From NCBI GenBank assembly GCA_037176885.1, contig JAWWNJ010000026.1:496001-560000 (forward strand): a stretch of DNA of 64,000 nt, in the 5' to 3' direction. This stretch comes from Favolaschia claudopus (lineage: Eukaryota > Basidiomycota > Agaricomycetes > Agaricales > Mycenaceae). Below are positions 23,296 through 34,852 of this stretch, piece after piece. Both the position numbers and the translations under genes were made by a program. Positions within the stretch are counted from its first letter, which is position 1; every line of letters starts with the position of its first letter. A model generated the notes under the pieces. It saw nothing but the letters and a program-made list of their open reading frames with translations, did no database searches and had not been told where the DNA came from.

Positions 23296-23424
23296 CATGC
23301 CTGGTTCTTTTGGCTTGGATTGCAGTGAGTGAGACCTGCGAGAGCGAGGTGCATCGCCACTTGCGCATTCTCAGGCTACAACTTTGAAATTGCTACAACT
23401 TGCCATTTGCCAGTGGACGATTTG

Positions 23425-23660
23425 CGTTTCTGTTCTTGTAAAACTGCAAAGTAGCTACGAGCGCAACGCATTACATAGATGATTCCATGATCCCCCCTAT
23501 GAAAACCCGAAGAGCAATAAACCCGATGAATATTCGGAATATTCCCAACGAAAAATGATCTGTGCCACCCGAGTGACGGCCGAGTCGGCGACCCGACTGA
23601 GGGTTATAGAAACGAGGAAATACTTTGCAGTAACAGTATACTCGAGGGGAATGCGAGAAC
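23425..23660. repeat. fragments of the kinase locus (intergenic + AGC 5' region)
   Basis: 23425-23560 matches the AGC/TKL intergenic DNA at 14440-14585 (shared TGCAAAGTAGCTACGAGCGC). 23605-23645 matches the first intron and exon of the AGC kinase (GGGTATAGAAAC, CAGTAGCAGTATACT at 16888-16930). The pieces are separated in the source, so this is a rearranged mosaic. Confidence 0.65.
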
Positions 23661-23684
23661 AAGAGAAAAAGCACTGAAGCCCTT

Positions 23685-25108
23685 TCATTTCTCCTTCCAA
23701 TACCCGAGTCCTCGTATAAGCTCCCAGTCTACAGGTTGTACATCCAATTCTTCTGGTGGGATACTGCGCGTGATCTTCATAATACGCTCAAACGCATCCC
23801 GAGCACTCGGTCTGGCTTTAGGATCCTCCTTGCCCATCTCGAGTATTATATCATCAATATCCACGACCGCGGTCTGTTTTAGAGCAGCAAACCAATTTCA
23901 GTTGATCGCCAACCAAAAACAAAGCCGAAGAGAACTCACGCCGTACATTGCGAGCTTATACCCGAGCTGCCAAATATCGAGTGCAAATGGATCGAACGGG
24001 ACACCTTTGCGCAATGTCTCGGGAGCTTTGCCACGTGTGAAAGTGTCACCAAAGAAATGAGAGTCAACAAGTCTGTCTTCTGGGCGGGAATCCGCTGAAA
24101 ACTCGATTGCTGACTCGAAATCAATAAGAAATACGCGAGGTGGAATCGCGTGATGTTCGGCCAGCGAGCACGGCAGATATTCGCACAGGAAGTTATCAAT
24201 GAACAAGTCCTGAAAATTAGTTCAGTTTCTGAAAGCGAAAAAGACACTACGAGAAAGATACGCCACTCGCCTGATGGGCAATAAGGTGATCGTGAATAAA
24301 TATTGTGGCCTGTCTTGACTTGAGCAAAGTAACGGTGATCAACGAAAGGGAAACCTACTTCAAGCATTTGGACTATCAAGTTGATCATGTCGCCCGCCGA
24401 ACACACTTCAGTACAAAAGAAGCGGTTATCCAGGGGCGTAGATAGGAAAGGGAACACTCCGAGCACAATGTCATCCAGGTGGATCTCTTCAACCATAGGG
24501 AGAACATGATTGGAGGGACGCATCGCGTCGGCCCCCGTTGCAAGTTTCCGAAGAATCCGAAGCTGAGAGTGCCCTTGGCTCCCTGCGCAAATGGTTTTAA
24601 TCACCACATCAAATCCCTTCTTGTGCCGGGCTGGATAGACCAGCCCGTTCTGAATTGATCCAATGCTCAGAACCAATCGAAGGGAGATAACAAGCGCATA
24701 CATACCGTGACCATAAGGGATGCCATGATTAGTGGTGAGGCATCGGTTCTCCGAGGGTAATGCCGTCCAAGTGAGGAAGTTGGAAGGTCACAAGCCCTAT
24801 ATCTGCGGATTCTAGGCGTGCTTCGGGTAGTTGGATTCCATATATCGTATCCATTCTCGGCCAAGAAGGAAGAGAGCAGAGGCCATGGATCCCCAAAGCA
24901 TGAGTCTTCGTCGCCGGCATGACGCCAGGCTTTCATATCTGTAGGAAGCTTTGAACTCGATCAGGCCAGAATCGCCACCACAGAACAGTATCGGGATACC
25001 CGAGAGCGGTCGACGCGTTTTTTGTGCCATGTGCAATACAAGTATATGGTAGAGGAGCAGACTGAGAGGATAGTATGTAGCAAAAGAGAGGACCTTTAGC
25101 GTGTCCAT
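23685..25108 (-). CDS. membrane-anchored kinase-like protein, copy B
   Basis: Kinase-like protein of a type expanded in Agaricomycetes. The ATG at 25108 begins a hydrophobic segment (LSFATYYPLSLLLYHILVL), suggesting an N-terminal membrane anchor. The kinase-like region includes GFDVVIKTI (Lys), RPSNHVLPMVEE, FIHDHLIAHQDLFIDNF, PRVFLIDFESA and DIWQLGYKLAMYG. The catalytic HRD is HQD, and the DFG position reads DFE. The C-terminal exon ends QPVDWELIRGLGYWKEK with the stop at 23685. One intron (24210-24270) has a GCGAGT donor where copy A has GTAAGC, so it would be a GC-AG intron. Tandem duplicate of 25801-27209. Activity is uncertain because of the divergent motifs. Confidence 0.75.
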
Positions 25109-25800
25109 GCGTGCGGCCGTTGGCGGGAGGGAGCTCGAACATGTCACGGGATGTTACAACCATCGTGCGAGTTTCAGTCTGACCGTGCGCCCTCTGACTC
25201 GATGCGATTCGTTGCTCAATTCCGGCGACTGAGATGGATTTTTGTAGCGCAGAGATTTTGTACTGCTCTTTCCCCGGCGTTCACCGAAACTTGAGCGGGT
25301 ATACAACAACCAGGGAGAAGGCGAGAATCAACTTGACGCGACGGAGGTGGATGCAGAAGAGAAAAGGCTGTCATCAATTCCGTCAAACAAAGTCAAATAC
25401 CACAACGCTTCGCATCCCAAAATGGCAATTTCATAGTACCGTCACGCGGAGAACTCATTCTAAGACTCCCTGCTCTCCACGAATATTTGAACGATTACTA
25501 AGTAGCTGCCATTTAAAACCTGGCTTGGGGCAAAAATACTCGATATATCATAGTGCGAACTCAACGCGCATGCATTTCTGATTCGCAATGAACCCAATGG
25601 GTTTCTTCCACTTTTCAACCGTTTAAATCAGACTAAATTCAGATAGAGTTACTGAGCTCGTTGGGACTTTTGTCCAAGCAACGGGCCCGGGCTGCCCACG
25701 CAGGATATCTAGTGCCGAGACTGAAACATCGAGTCCAGATCACAACAGTTGATCCAACGAAAACATGTCTATTCAAGATAACAATGAAAGTAAAAGCCAT
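25109..25800. other. intergenic between tandem kinase-like genes, with AGC upstream fragment
   Basis: 25290-25435 repeats the upstream region of AGC kinase copy 1 in the same orientation (shared ACCACAACGCTTCGCATCCC at 25401-25420 and 17193-17212). No gene in the rest. Confidence 0.65.
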
Positions 25801-27209
25801 TTAACTCTCATCGTAATACCCGTTTTGCACAAGCTCCCAGTCCACAGGCTGCACATCTAAATCTTCAGGAGGAATACTGCGCATGACTTCCCTGATACGC
25901 TCAAACACATCCCGAGCACTGGGTCGAGCTTTAGGATCATCCTTACCCATTTCAAGTATGATGTTATCAATCGCCGTGAATCTGGTCTATTCGACAGGTC
26001 GAGCTCAGTTGGTAATTCAACCGAAAACAGGAAAGTTGAACTTACGCCGTACATTGCGAGCCTATACCCGAGCTGCCAAATATCCAGTGCAAATGGATCA
26101 AACGGGACACCTTTGCGCAATGTCTCAGGAGCTTTGGCACGCGTGAAAGTGTCTCCAAAAAAATGAGAGTCAACAAGTCTGTCTTCAGGGCGAGAATCCG
26201 CTGGAAAGTCGACTGCTGATTCGAAATCAATGAGAAAGACGCGAGGTGGCATGGCGTGACGTTCGGCCAGCGAGCATGGCAGATATTCGCATAGGAAGTT
26301 GTTGATGAATAAGTCCTAATGGTTGTATTCATGTGTCTGCGTGAAGGTGCGCAATAATTACCGGCTTACCTGATGAGCGATAAGGCGATCGTGAATGAAT
26401 ATCGTAGCCTGCCCTTGGTTTAGCCAAACAAAACTTCCCCATGGATAAGCTCACCTCGAGCATTTGGAGCATCACATTGATCATGTCTCCTGCCGTACAT
26501 AACTCCGTGCAGAAGAGAGAGTTGTCCAGCGTTGTGGTGAGATAAGGAAAAACACCAAACACAATATCATCAAGGTGGATTTCTTCGAACATAGGAAGAA
26601 CATGGTTAGTGGGACGCATTGCGTCGGCGCCGGTTGCGAGTTTCCGAAGGATGCGGAGCTGCGACTGTCCTTGACCCCCTGCGCAGATGGTTTTGATAGC
26701 GACATCAAATCCTTTTTTGTGCCGAGCTGCGCAGACCAACCCATTCTGATAAATTTGAGTGAGTGTCTAGAGGGCGAAAGTACAAAAAGGGATGGTCACA
26801 GTAACTTGCAGAGACATCATATGTGACTGCGGAAGACTTGTTTTTCGCGGAAAATGACGTCCAAGTGAACAAGTTGGAGGGTCAGAAGCACAGTAGTGGC
26901 GGCTGCCCGGTATGAAGTCGTCTCGAGTCCATATATCATAGCCGTACTCATTCATAAGAGGAGAGAGCAGGGGCCATGGATCCTTATAGCATGAGCTGTC
27001 GTCGCCGGCCCGGCGCCAGGTGCTCATATCCGGAGGAAGCTTTGCACTGGGTCAGCCCAGGATCAACCGTCATTGAACTTTGAAGCAGTTGAGATTACCT
27101 GAGAACGGGGGACGCGTTTTCGACGCGGTGTCCAATACACATATGCAGTAGTAGCACAGACAGCTAGAATAGTAACAAAAGATGCGGCCTTCACTGTGTG
27201 AGTGTTCAT
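25801..27209 (-). CDS. membrane-anchored kinase-like protein, copy A
   Basis: Paralogue of copy B with the same exon plan. The ATG at 27209 gives a signal-anchor (ASFVTILAVCATTAYVYW) followed by basic residues (RRKR), so the kinase-like domain should face the cytosol. Blocks: WRRAGDDSSCYKDPWPLL, GFDVAIKTI, RPTNHVLPMFEE, FIHDRLIAHQDLFINNF, PRVFLIDFESA, FDPFALDIWQLG and KDDPKARPSARDVFERI. It ends QPVDWELVQNGYYDES with the stop at 25801. HQD replaces HRD as in copy B. The intron before DLFINNF has a normal GTAAGC donor. Tandem duplication is clear from order, strand and matching introns. Function unknown. Confidence 0.78.
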
Positions 27210-27763
27210 AATGATAGTGGGGGTGAGTGGGAGTGGCGGGAGTGGCGAAGAGTCGAACATGTCACGTGACGGATACCTGTGCGGACCCACTATGTCCCAC
27301 AGTGACATACGTCTGCAAGGTTCTCTTTAGTATCGTCGAAGCTTAGCACAGTAATTACTCTCAGCACTTTTCCTAAGACCGAATGAACACAGTCACGGTC
27401 GCTTTGCGAATTCGCCATCAATCATCCAAGCACAGACAAACACCACCACGCTTTGCATCTCAAAATGGAAATTTTTAGTATGGCGCCCTACACAACAGCC
27501 ACGTTCCCGAGCACCTCCAATAAATTATGCAAATGTGAGCGATCATTACATGTAATGGTGTTATAATGTTATACGTAGGTACTACAGCGCCCTTCCTTCG
27601 CCTCCACGGCGCCTATTGCGATCCTTGCCTTGCCTAAAGCGTTGAAGCGTTGAAATAAAAGAAAACGAGCACCTCCGGAAAGACGAAGAATACACCCCCA
27701 CGAAAAGAGTTGCACCACCTTGAATCAAAAACGCCCTTCCTCCCTCAACTCATACCATATTCG
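27210..27763. other. intergenic with another AGC upstream fragment
   Basis: 27395-27475 is a weaker copy of the AGC-kinase upstream repeat (CACCACGCTTTGCATCTCAAAATGG). The rest includes the kinase promoter and the LSB5-like gene's 3' flank. No gene seen. Confidence 0.55.
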
Positions 27764-30700
27764 TTAATGCACCCCATTCACAATCAACGCGCTAACATGC
27801 CCCTGCCGTATCCTCGCTTGCGTCCTCTCCGCTGCCGCATCATATACATAGTGCGTCGCCGGATGCATCCTCGCCGCCCACATCCTCTCCGGCGTCATCT
27901 CGCCCTCCTCATCCGTTTCATAACCACCTGGCCGATCGTCGAAATGATTTTCCACACTACTCCGCCTCCCCATCCCAACGTCATCGCCATACGTCTCCGG
28001 CTCAACCCGCCGTTTACCCAACGCCTTGGCACTTGGCTGATACTGCTGCTGCCCGTACCGCTCATCATCCAAATCCAAATCCGAATCGGATGAAGAGTGG
28101 TTCGAGGTAAGGGCCGCACTCCCGCTGGTCGTTGTTGCTGCAGTACCTGCAGCGGCACTTTGCCCATGCCCATGATATGACGACGCAGGATATTCGCTGC
28201 GATGCGAGTGCCCATGGCTCGTCACACTACCATCATCAATCGACGGACGGCCATTCTGCCCTGCATATTCCCTCGGCCCACCAACGCGCATCGCACCAAC
28301 ACCATTGACCACTTCCCCGACGCCCACACCCCCCTGCAGATCCGGATGCGCAGGCGACGGCGTCCTCGACAGATTCGAATTCATGCCAGGCGAACGCGGG
28401 CCTTGCGGCGCTGCCGGGGGAGGTGCAAGCGACTGTTGTGCGCCGTGTGATTGCGCATGCGGAGGGGGAGAGGGTTGGAAGGCAACTGGCTCGCCTGAAT
28501 GTTGCTGTTGTGGGTGACTCGGGAGCGGATGTTGCATCGTAGGTACAGGAGGGACAATAGCTGTGCGTGTCGGGGCGGGTGAAGGTGACCGCGATCGAGA
28601 TGAGCTGCCGCCCATGCCCGCAGCTTCTGCATGTAGCGTCCCATCTTCGCCGATGTATTGTCGCAGCTGTATTGGAGGTCGATCAGCATTGGTGGGCCGA
28701 GAAATCGATTGGTGATACAGGAAAAAAGACTTGCCCTAGGATCCATTTTTGTATCTCCTCGACTCCGATCCTCCACCTCCCTCTCCAGTGCGACCCTCTT
28801 CAAATCATCATACAATTTCAATGCCTCCATCAACAGTTCGTTTGATGCAAGTAGATCCGCCAGCAACTCCTCCTCGCGCGTCTGCGTTGCAGCGCCTTGA
28901 GACAAATCAGTCAGACTGCCATTGTGTGGTGTTAGAGACGTTGTGCTCGTCTTCCGGGTCCGTGCGCGTTCGCGTTCCTCTTGATCTTTCGCAGCACGGC
29001 TTCGCTCAGCACCAGCAGATGCCCATGGAATTTGTGTAAATATGAGCTCCTGCGAATCCTTGCATTTCTTGTGGAATTCCTGATTTCCCGATCAACCGAT
29101 GTCGTTGTGTCTCCAAAGAAGCCAATACGCACCACAATGACAGGGTCGTTCACTTGTTCAGGCGTCGCTACCACCAGCGCCTGAGTCAACAAATTAGCGT
29201 TCCCCACACCAATCTTGCACTCCTGGAACAGCCGCCGCATATCCTCGTCCGGCGGAATGATCTGATGTCGATGTGACCGGTGCGGCTTGCTGTTCGTATT
29301 GTTGTCAGCGCCAGGGTGGTTGTCGCTGGTTTTGCGTTTCCGCGGTGGAGGGCGCGACACGGGCGGGGTGTCGGGGACGATGGGCGTGGCGTCGTGGTAA
29401 ACGATGGGCGGTGGGGAGACCGTCGATGCGGCGACCGCGAGGAGCGGCGGGTTGAACATGGCGTCTTCGGTATCGAAGGGCATGCCTTCTTCGGGTTTAT
29501 CACGCGGCTTGACGCGCCGCCAGAGGCCACGAAAGCCCGTGTCTTTTTCTGGAAAGGTTTGTTCAGTCAATTAGCACGCGCGAAATGTGGCAACTCACTG
29601 GAACCGCTGGCGTAAGCGGCAGCGGCGAGAACGTCCATGACGCGCTCTCGGACGACGGGGATGGTGCGGGTCGAGGTGAGGAGGTCTTCGAGGGTGTCGA
29701 GGAATTTGCGCGAGGTGGATTGATTGATGAAGATTTCAGACGAGTTGCGTAGCATGATGGCCCATAGCTGCAAAATGTCAGCCTCACTTTAACAGGGGAA
29801 GTCAAAGCCCTTTCGGAAAATCGATTATGACGCGGAGAATAAATACAATTTTTGGGTCGATTGTGGGTCTACTCCAAGAATCGACCAAAAGCGATCATCG
29901 AGTCGAAATTGAATCGAATCTCGACTGTTTCGAGTCATGACTCGCAACTGCAGCAGAATCGACACATATGGGAAGAGTCGTGCAGAATTGGGATCAGGAT
30001 CGACTTTGGAATCAAGTCGATAATCGACTTCATGATCAACTCCACGGGGGGTATTTGAATTCGGAGAAGATATCGGGACTCACCCTGGCCGCGGCAAGTT
30101 GCGCTGCAGGCTCGCCGTACTTGAATTCGCGACGTAGCGCACGAACGGCCTCTTTTGCGTTGGCTTCAGACGACGAGGCGTGGTCACAGACATCGAGAAC
30201 GAGGGTCCAGTCCTCGGACGCCGTAGCAGTGAGGAACCCTTCAGAGTATAAGACAGACCGCAGCAGATGTGAGCAAACACGAACCGATTTTGCGTGTGAG
30301 CTCGTTCTCTTCGTCTCTGCGACCGCGACTCTGGTCACGAAGCTCTCGCTCTCTCTCCCTCGCAGCTGCTTCCATTTCTGCAGCAGCACGTTCTCGTTCG
30401 CGCTCACGTTCGCGTTCCCGTTCCTTGTCCTTGTCTCCGCCGCCGCCGCTTCGGTTCCAGAAACCACCCTTCTTCTCCTTGTCCTTCGAGTGTGGTATGT
30501 TCTCTTCGGAGATGTTTCTGTTGTGTCCCTGAGACTGTACAGGATCGAGAGAAGACAAGATTCCAAGCACTGGGGGTGTTTTCTTGCGAAGAGTTTGTGG
30601 GGGTAGTTGCTGTTTCGATGGGGTCATACTATACGGCGAAGGAGAGCGAGCAGTTGGACTAGGAGCTGGAGGAGATGCGCCTGGGGGTAGCGAGGGCGTG

Positions 30701-30905
30701 TGCTGATGCTGCTCTACTATCTCCCATTGTCCGCCATCGTCGCCCTTGGTCGCAAACTGCTGGTGGATGGGTGTTTGAACTGGAGTCTGTTGCGGGTTAA
30801 CTGGAGGTTGCAATGGCTGGTCCTGTCGTTGTATTGATTAGATATAACCTCTCTTCGTTGGGATTTACTTGCTTTTTGCTTCCCGCCGCCGAATAGCCTC
30901 TTCAT
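27764..30905 (-). CDS. LSB5: Lsb5-like VHS-GAT adaptor
   Basis: Adaptor with VHS and GAT domains, most like yeast Lsb5, which acts in endocytosis and cortical actin assembly and binds ubiquitin. Exon 1 (ATG at 30905, MKRLFGGGKQKA) is followed by a Gln/Pro-rich linker and an Arg/Glu-rich stretch. The VHS domain runs from TASEDWTLVLDVCDHA through EFKYGEPAAQLAAAR and, across a 316-nt intron, LWAIMLRNSSEIFINQ to YASGS. GLWRRVKPRDKPEEG and a disordered linker follow. The GAT region starts IPPDEDMRRLFQECKIG and continues WASAGAERSRAA and EEELLADLLASNELLMEAL. A long Ser/Pro/Gln-rich tail ends GHVSALIVNGVH, stop at 27764. This gene appears to be the donor of the GAT parts of both chimeric kinases and probably of their first exon. 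GGA/TOM1 relatives are an alternative, but the lengths and the lack of a GAE domain favour Lsb5. Confidence 0.82.
29768..30083. repeat. palindrome-rich insertion in a VHS-domain intron
   Basis: This intron of the LSB5-like gene is about five times longer than its neighbours. It holds a perfect 14-bp palindrome at 29931-29944 (CGAGTCATGACTCG), an 8-1-8 palindrome at 30014-30030 (AAGTCGAT-A-ATCGACTT) and many TCGA/ATCGA words. Probably a small inserted element; no ends recognised. Confidence 0.5.
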
Positions 30906-32302
30906 ATCGTCGTGGTCGACCCGGAGGCGGTGTCACAGTCACATCGTCACGCCTCCGTCGCAACTCTCTCCCTCCCAACGACTCGAATCTGCCCTGCTGC
31001 CCATTGATTGCCATTTCCACCACAAACCAACTCTACACGGTCGCATGCGACTGTATATCCGGGTCCTGCTCGGAAGCAGTTTTCTGCAGCTTCTGCCGGC
31101 TTGAGCCTTGGATCGTACAACCTCCAGCTCCGGATCCCCCGGATTCCTGCGCTGCTGCAGTTATGCATTTCAAGCCTCTCTTCGTGAACGACAAACCTCA
31201 TGCAGCCCTGGGCTCTCTCAGAGTTACCTACGCACCAGTTGATAAGTCGATCGTCTTACAAACATCTCTTTCATGAATCGAGGATTGGAACAGTCCACCG
31301 CATTTATGGCCTGTCCTCCGGTCGTTTTCTCGCGAACTTCAGAGTCGAGCTCAGGTATCCATGATATGGGCGCTTATGGGTCCTGTTTTGATAACGAGTA
31401 TTGACACGAAAGTTACGTTGTCTTTGAGCAGTTGGAGACTTCCACGCCGCAGACTGCCGTGTGCTGCTGTGTTCTGTCTCCCTTTGCGTACCTTTGTGTA
31501 TGACAGTGAGTGCCAAAATGAATCCCGGTGTCGTTATATATGAGTAGCCTGATGTCTGATACGACTTACACGACATATCCTTTGCTGTTTTTCTCGCATA
31601 CATGTTCAAAGCACGCGCCCGGGCCAAACATCCGAGAAAGGGACAACGGGATGCTCAGAGATGATTGAGAGAACCGACTGAGAGTAGACTATTCGCTAGT
31701 ATGAGATCACTGACAACGAAACAAACACTTCCAACAAACGGCGCTGTCATTGACAAGTGTGGGGGCTGGCTTGAAAGGACTTGGTGTGAAACCCCATCAG
31801 CACAATCTGCAAAGAGGATAGGGCCGAATACACGTCGGATGAATGAGGATCCATGGTGGTCAGCAAGTTGTAACAGGGACCAGTGAGCACTGCTGTCGAT
31901 ACCGACAAGGAGATAGGACTTTTTTTCTGCAACACTGATTGCAGATCGTGCCAGGAACTATGTTATTCACACAGGCAGAAGATGACTCTGGACCGTTTGT
32001 TCTGATTCAGGATTAAGTATATAGCTCAAATACCAAAGTGATTCAGAGGTCGGAAAAGCCAAGGGCAAATGATATTATGCTTCTACCGGTGCGATGGAAA
32101 TGTCGGCAAAAGAAGTCCTGCTTCCCGTTTTCAGCAAAACAAGATGAGGTTTCCTTCGAACCCGACCCTCCGAAGATTGGAGGTTTGATGACTTCAGCAA
32201 AATAATCAAATGCTGGAGCTGTAGTGGCAAGAAAGTTGGAGGCGTTGAGGCCGCAGGCGCCAGATCATATCCCAGTTTCATCAGAGCGAGGATTCGAAAA
32301 AG
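30906..32302. other. 1.4 kb without a recognisable gene
   Basis: Contains the LSB5-like promoter. Several short frames exist on both strands, but none shows spliceable continuity or a known motif. Confidence 0.4.
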
Positions 32303-34140
32303 GAATTACCATCTTGGGATGCGAGACGTAGCAGTGTTTGACCGAGTTTGGCAAAATTGATCGTCAACCTTCTCTTTTAGGTTTACTTACCTCCACCTCC
32401 AACCGCGTCAAGTCGCGGTCTCGACGCGTCCTCCTTACTCTGGTCTCACTCGATCACTGAAACGACTATGCTGCAAGGGGGGATGTATCGATCTATGGGC
32501 TTGCCGGCTGAGACAAATGTTTTTGAAAATTCATTAAGCAGTCAGCCACCGCTGGATTCAGAATTCTCCTGTATCTCGCCTCTTGCTCCCTACCTCCATC
32601 ATACCAACACAATACCTATTGAAAAGTATGTCGTTTGTCTCTATAACCTCGGTCGTGCGTACATTTTGTTGCCTTGCATTCACTCGTCCTCACTCGGTGA
32701 TTGACGCGTCCAGATCGCTGACTCTGGATGCTTCGTGTCTGAGAAGAACGAAGGCACTAGTGTGTCTATAAGCAACGTAGGTACTGTCCATTCAGTCTGC
32801 ATCCTTTATCGCTGACTCTCTTGCGTCCAGCCTGCTTTGAATAAATCTACGTCCGACGAAAGCGCTCCTCCAACCCCGTCCTTAGACGATTTCGAGCAAC
32901 TGCTTACACTCGGCCACGGTGGCACATGCATCGTCTATTTGGTTCGAAAGATCTCAACGGGCCGTCTCTACGCCCTCAAGCAAGTTCGCAAGGACAAGGC
33001 GGATGTCTCGCAGGAGCAACGTATCCTCAGAACCATTGCTGAGCTTGATAACGCTCCCGAATCTCTGCTCACTCTCGAAGCCAGTTGGTCAGACGCAAAA
33101 TACTACTATTTGCTCACGGTAAGAGTCTGTTTATGTCTCTCTCTGTCCCATTTCTGACGACTCTTGTAAAGCCATGGTGCGCAGGAAAAGACCTGGCTAG
33201 CCTCCTCTTGGACGAACGCAAGCTCTCCAGCGATCGCGTCAAGTTTTACATGTCTCAGCTTGTGCTCGCTCTCGAGACGCTGCATGATCTCAACATCGTC
33301 CACCGTGACGTTAAAACGGCGAACATCTTCCTCACTGGGGACGGGAACTTGATCCTCGGCGACTTTGGTCTCGCGAAGCAGTTCTGCACTAGTCTCATGT
33401 ACGGGAGCGCCCAGCCCTTCTAAATCTCGTTCGATGTCGATCCTAATGCTACCGGTGGCTCGTTCCTGATTCCGTCGGTCGAAGATCTCACTTGCACCAC
33501 TAACGAACGTTGCGGGATCCCGAGCTGGATGTCGCCGGCGCAGATCGCAGGCAGCGCGTACTCGTTCGACACAGACATGTGGGGCTTGGGGATGGTTATG
33601 TTTAGGATGCTGACGGGGAGGTTGCCATCCGATGATAGCGGCGTTGCAGAGGCAGATGTTACTTTCCGAGCCGGCGATTGTGTTGACTCTATAGCGCAAG
33701 ATCTTGTGCGCGGTCTGCTGAACAGGGACCAAAGTGCTCGATTGACAATCGCTGAGGCGAAACAGCACCCTTACTTTCGTGACGTGTGAATTGTTCTCCC
33801 TTCTTCGTCACTCATTCATCCCATTAACGTCTTATCAGGGACTGAACTGCTGTTGCTGGGCACACCGAGCGCGCACCATGGACTCCGCCACCGGCCTCTG
33901 TTCCTGTTCAACCTCGCAAACCTCCACTCACGACCGGCGTTCCGTACCGCCAGGGAGAAGATAGACCTTTTCGGAGTTTATTTACGCTCGGCCCGGATTC
34001 TTCTCTCCACCACCGGGTCCGCTTAAAGCCTTCGTTCTCAGGCTGGCTGGGATATTCAGGAACTCGCGGAAGGTCAAGGCCAACCAATCTTCGCATGCAG
34101 TAGCTTCAACTATAAGTCGTTCTGCCAGGTAAACCTCACG
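32303..34140 (+). pseudogene. AGC-like kinase, copy 2, broken
   Basis: Close copy of AGC kinase copies 1 and 3, starting abruptly with the shared upstream repeat at about 32303. The N-terminal exons and N-lobe are intact in frame (LGHGGTCIVYLV, YALKQV, HRDVKTANIF, DFGLAKQF). The codon at 33421-33423 is TAA where copy 1 has GAA, just before SFDVDPNATGG, and the frame then continues open to YFRDV (GIPSWMSPAQ). The next acceptor has changed from TTTTCAAG to TTATCAGG, which would bring a stop straight after splicing. The C-tail exon is degraded, and homology stops near 34140. It probably makes no functional kinase, though a truncated N-lobe product is possible. Confidence 0.8.
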
Positions 34141-34852
34141 TCTGCTCAGTGGCAAAACGTAAGAGACGGGCGGAGCGAAAGCGCGCGCGGACGGGACAAT
34201 GTTCGACGGTGCCTTTGGTCGTGGCACGACGCCGCATTCCTCAGTCCAGTGCCGATTTATTACACGCCGATGCCCCTAGGTTGCGTGCCGTTCACGGGGA
34301 ACGTTGTTGATTGCGGGGCGGGAGGGGCTGGATTGTGTGCTGGTGCGCGCAAACTCCTCATGAGTTCTGTTTCTGGCGCTGATTCTGATAGGCGGATGTT
34401 GTGTGGCGCGGACAGTTGCAACAGCTGCGGGGATTGCGGCGGATGTGGAGGCTGCGGCAGTTGCGGCGGGTGTGGCTAATTTCTCTTTTCTTTCCTTGGA
34501 CATTTGAGCGAGCTGTCGGTGAGACAGCAGGATCTTGCTTCTATGTGGATGGGCAATTTTAACGCTGTGCGGCGTTGGAGTCTCAGGACTGTTTTGCATA
34601 CTTTGCCTCCCTCCTTGCCTCACACTGCGACCTCTTGAACGCGTGCGGCGAGGGCGCTCCGTTCAGCTAGTTCAGACGATTTGGACTCAGATCTGGCAAT
34701 CGTGCAGTGTCACGACGCTTAACAACACACCGACGGGATCGGTTCACCGCGCTATTTCTGCAGTGAGCATGCACGAACAGCTTCTAATTTCAGATGCAGA
34801 AGACTACAATAAGAACAGCAAGTAAGCATGGCCTCTCCTTCGCAGCTCCGCT
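34141..34852. other. gap with a small Cys-rich frame
   Basis: The frame 34270-34479 (+) would encode about 70 residues from an ATG, ending in a run of CxxC units (SCNSCGDCGGCGGCG). It could be a metallothionein-like peptide or a chance product of a GGC/TGC-rich repeat; the opposite strand reads Ala-rich. No other gene here. Confidence 0.25.

Noticed and set aside
30869..31276. 135-codon plus-strand frame over the LSB5 promoter
   Set aside because: Low-complexity, overlaps the LSB5 start region antisense, and has no recognisable domain.
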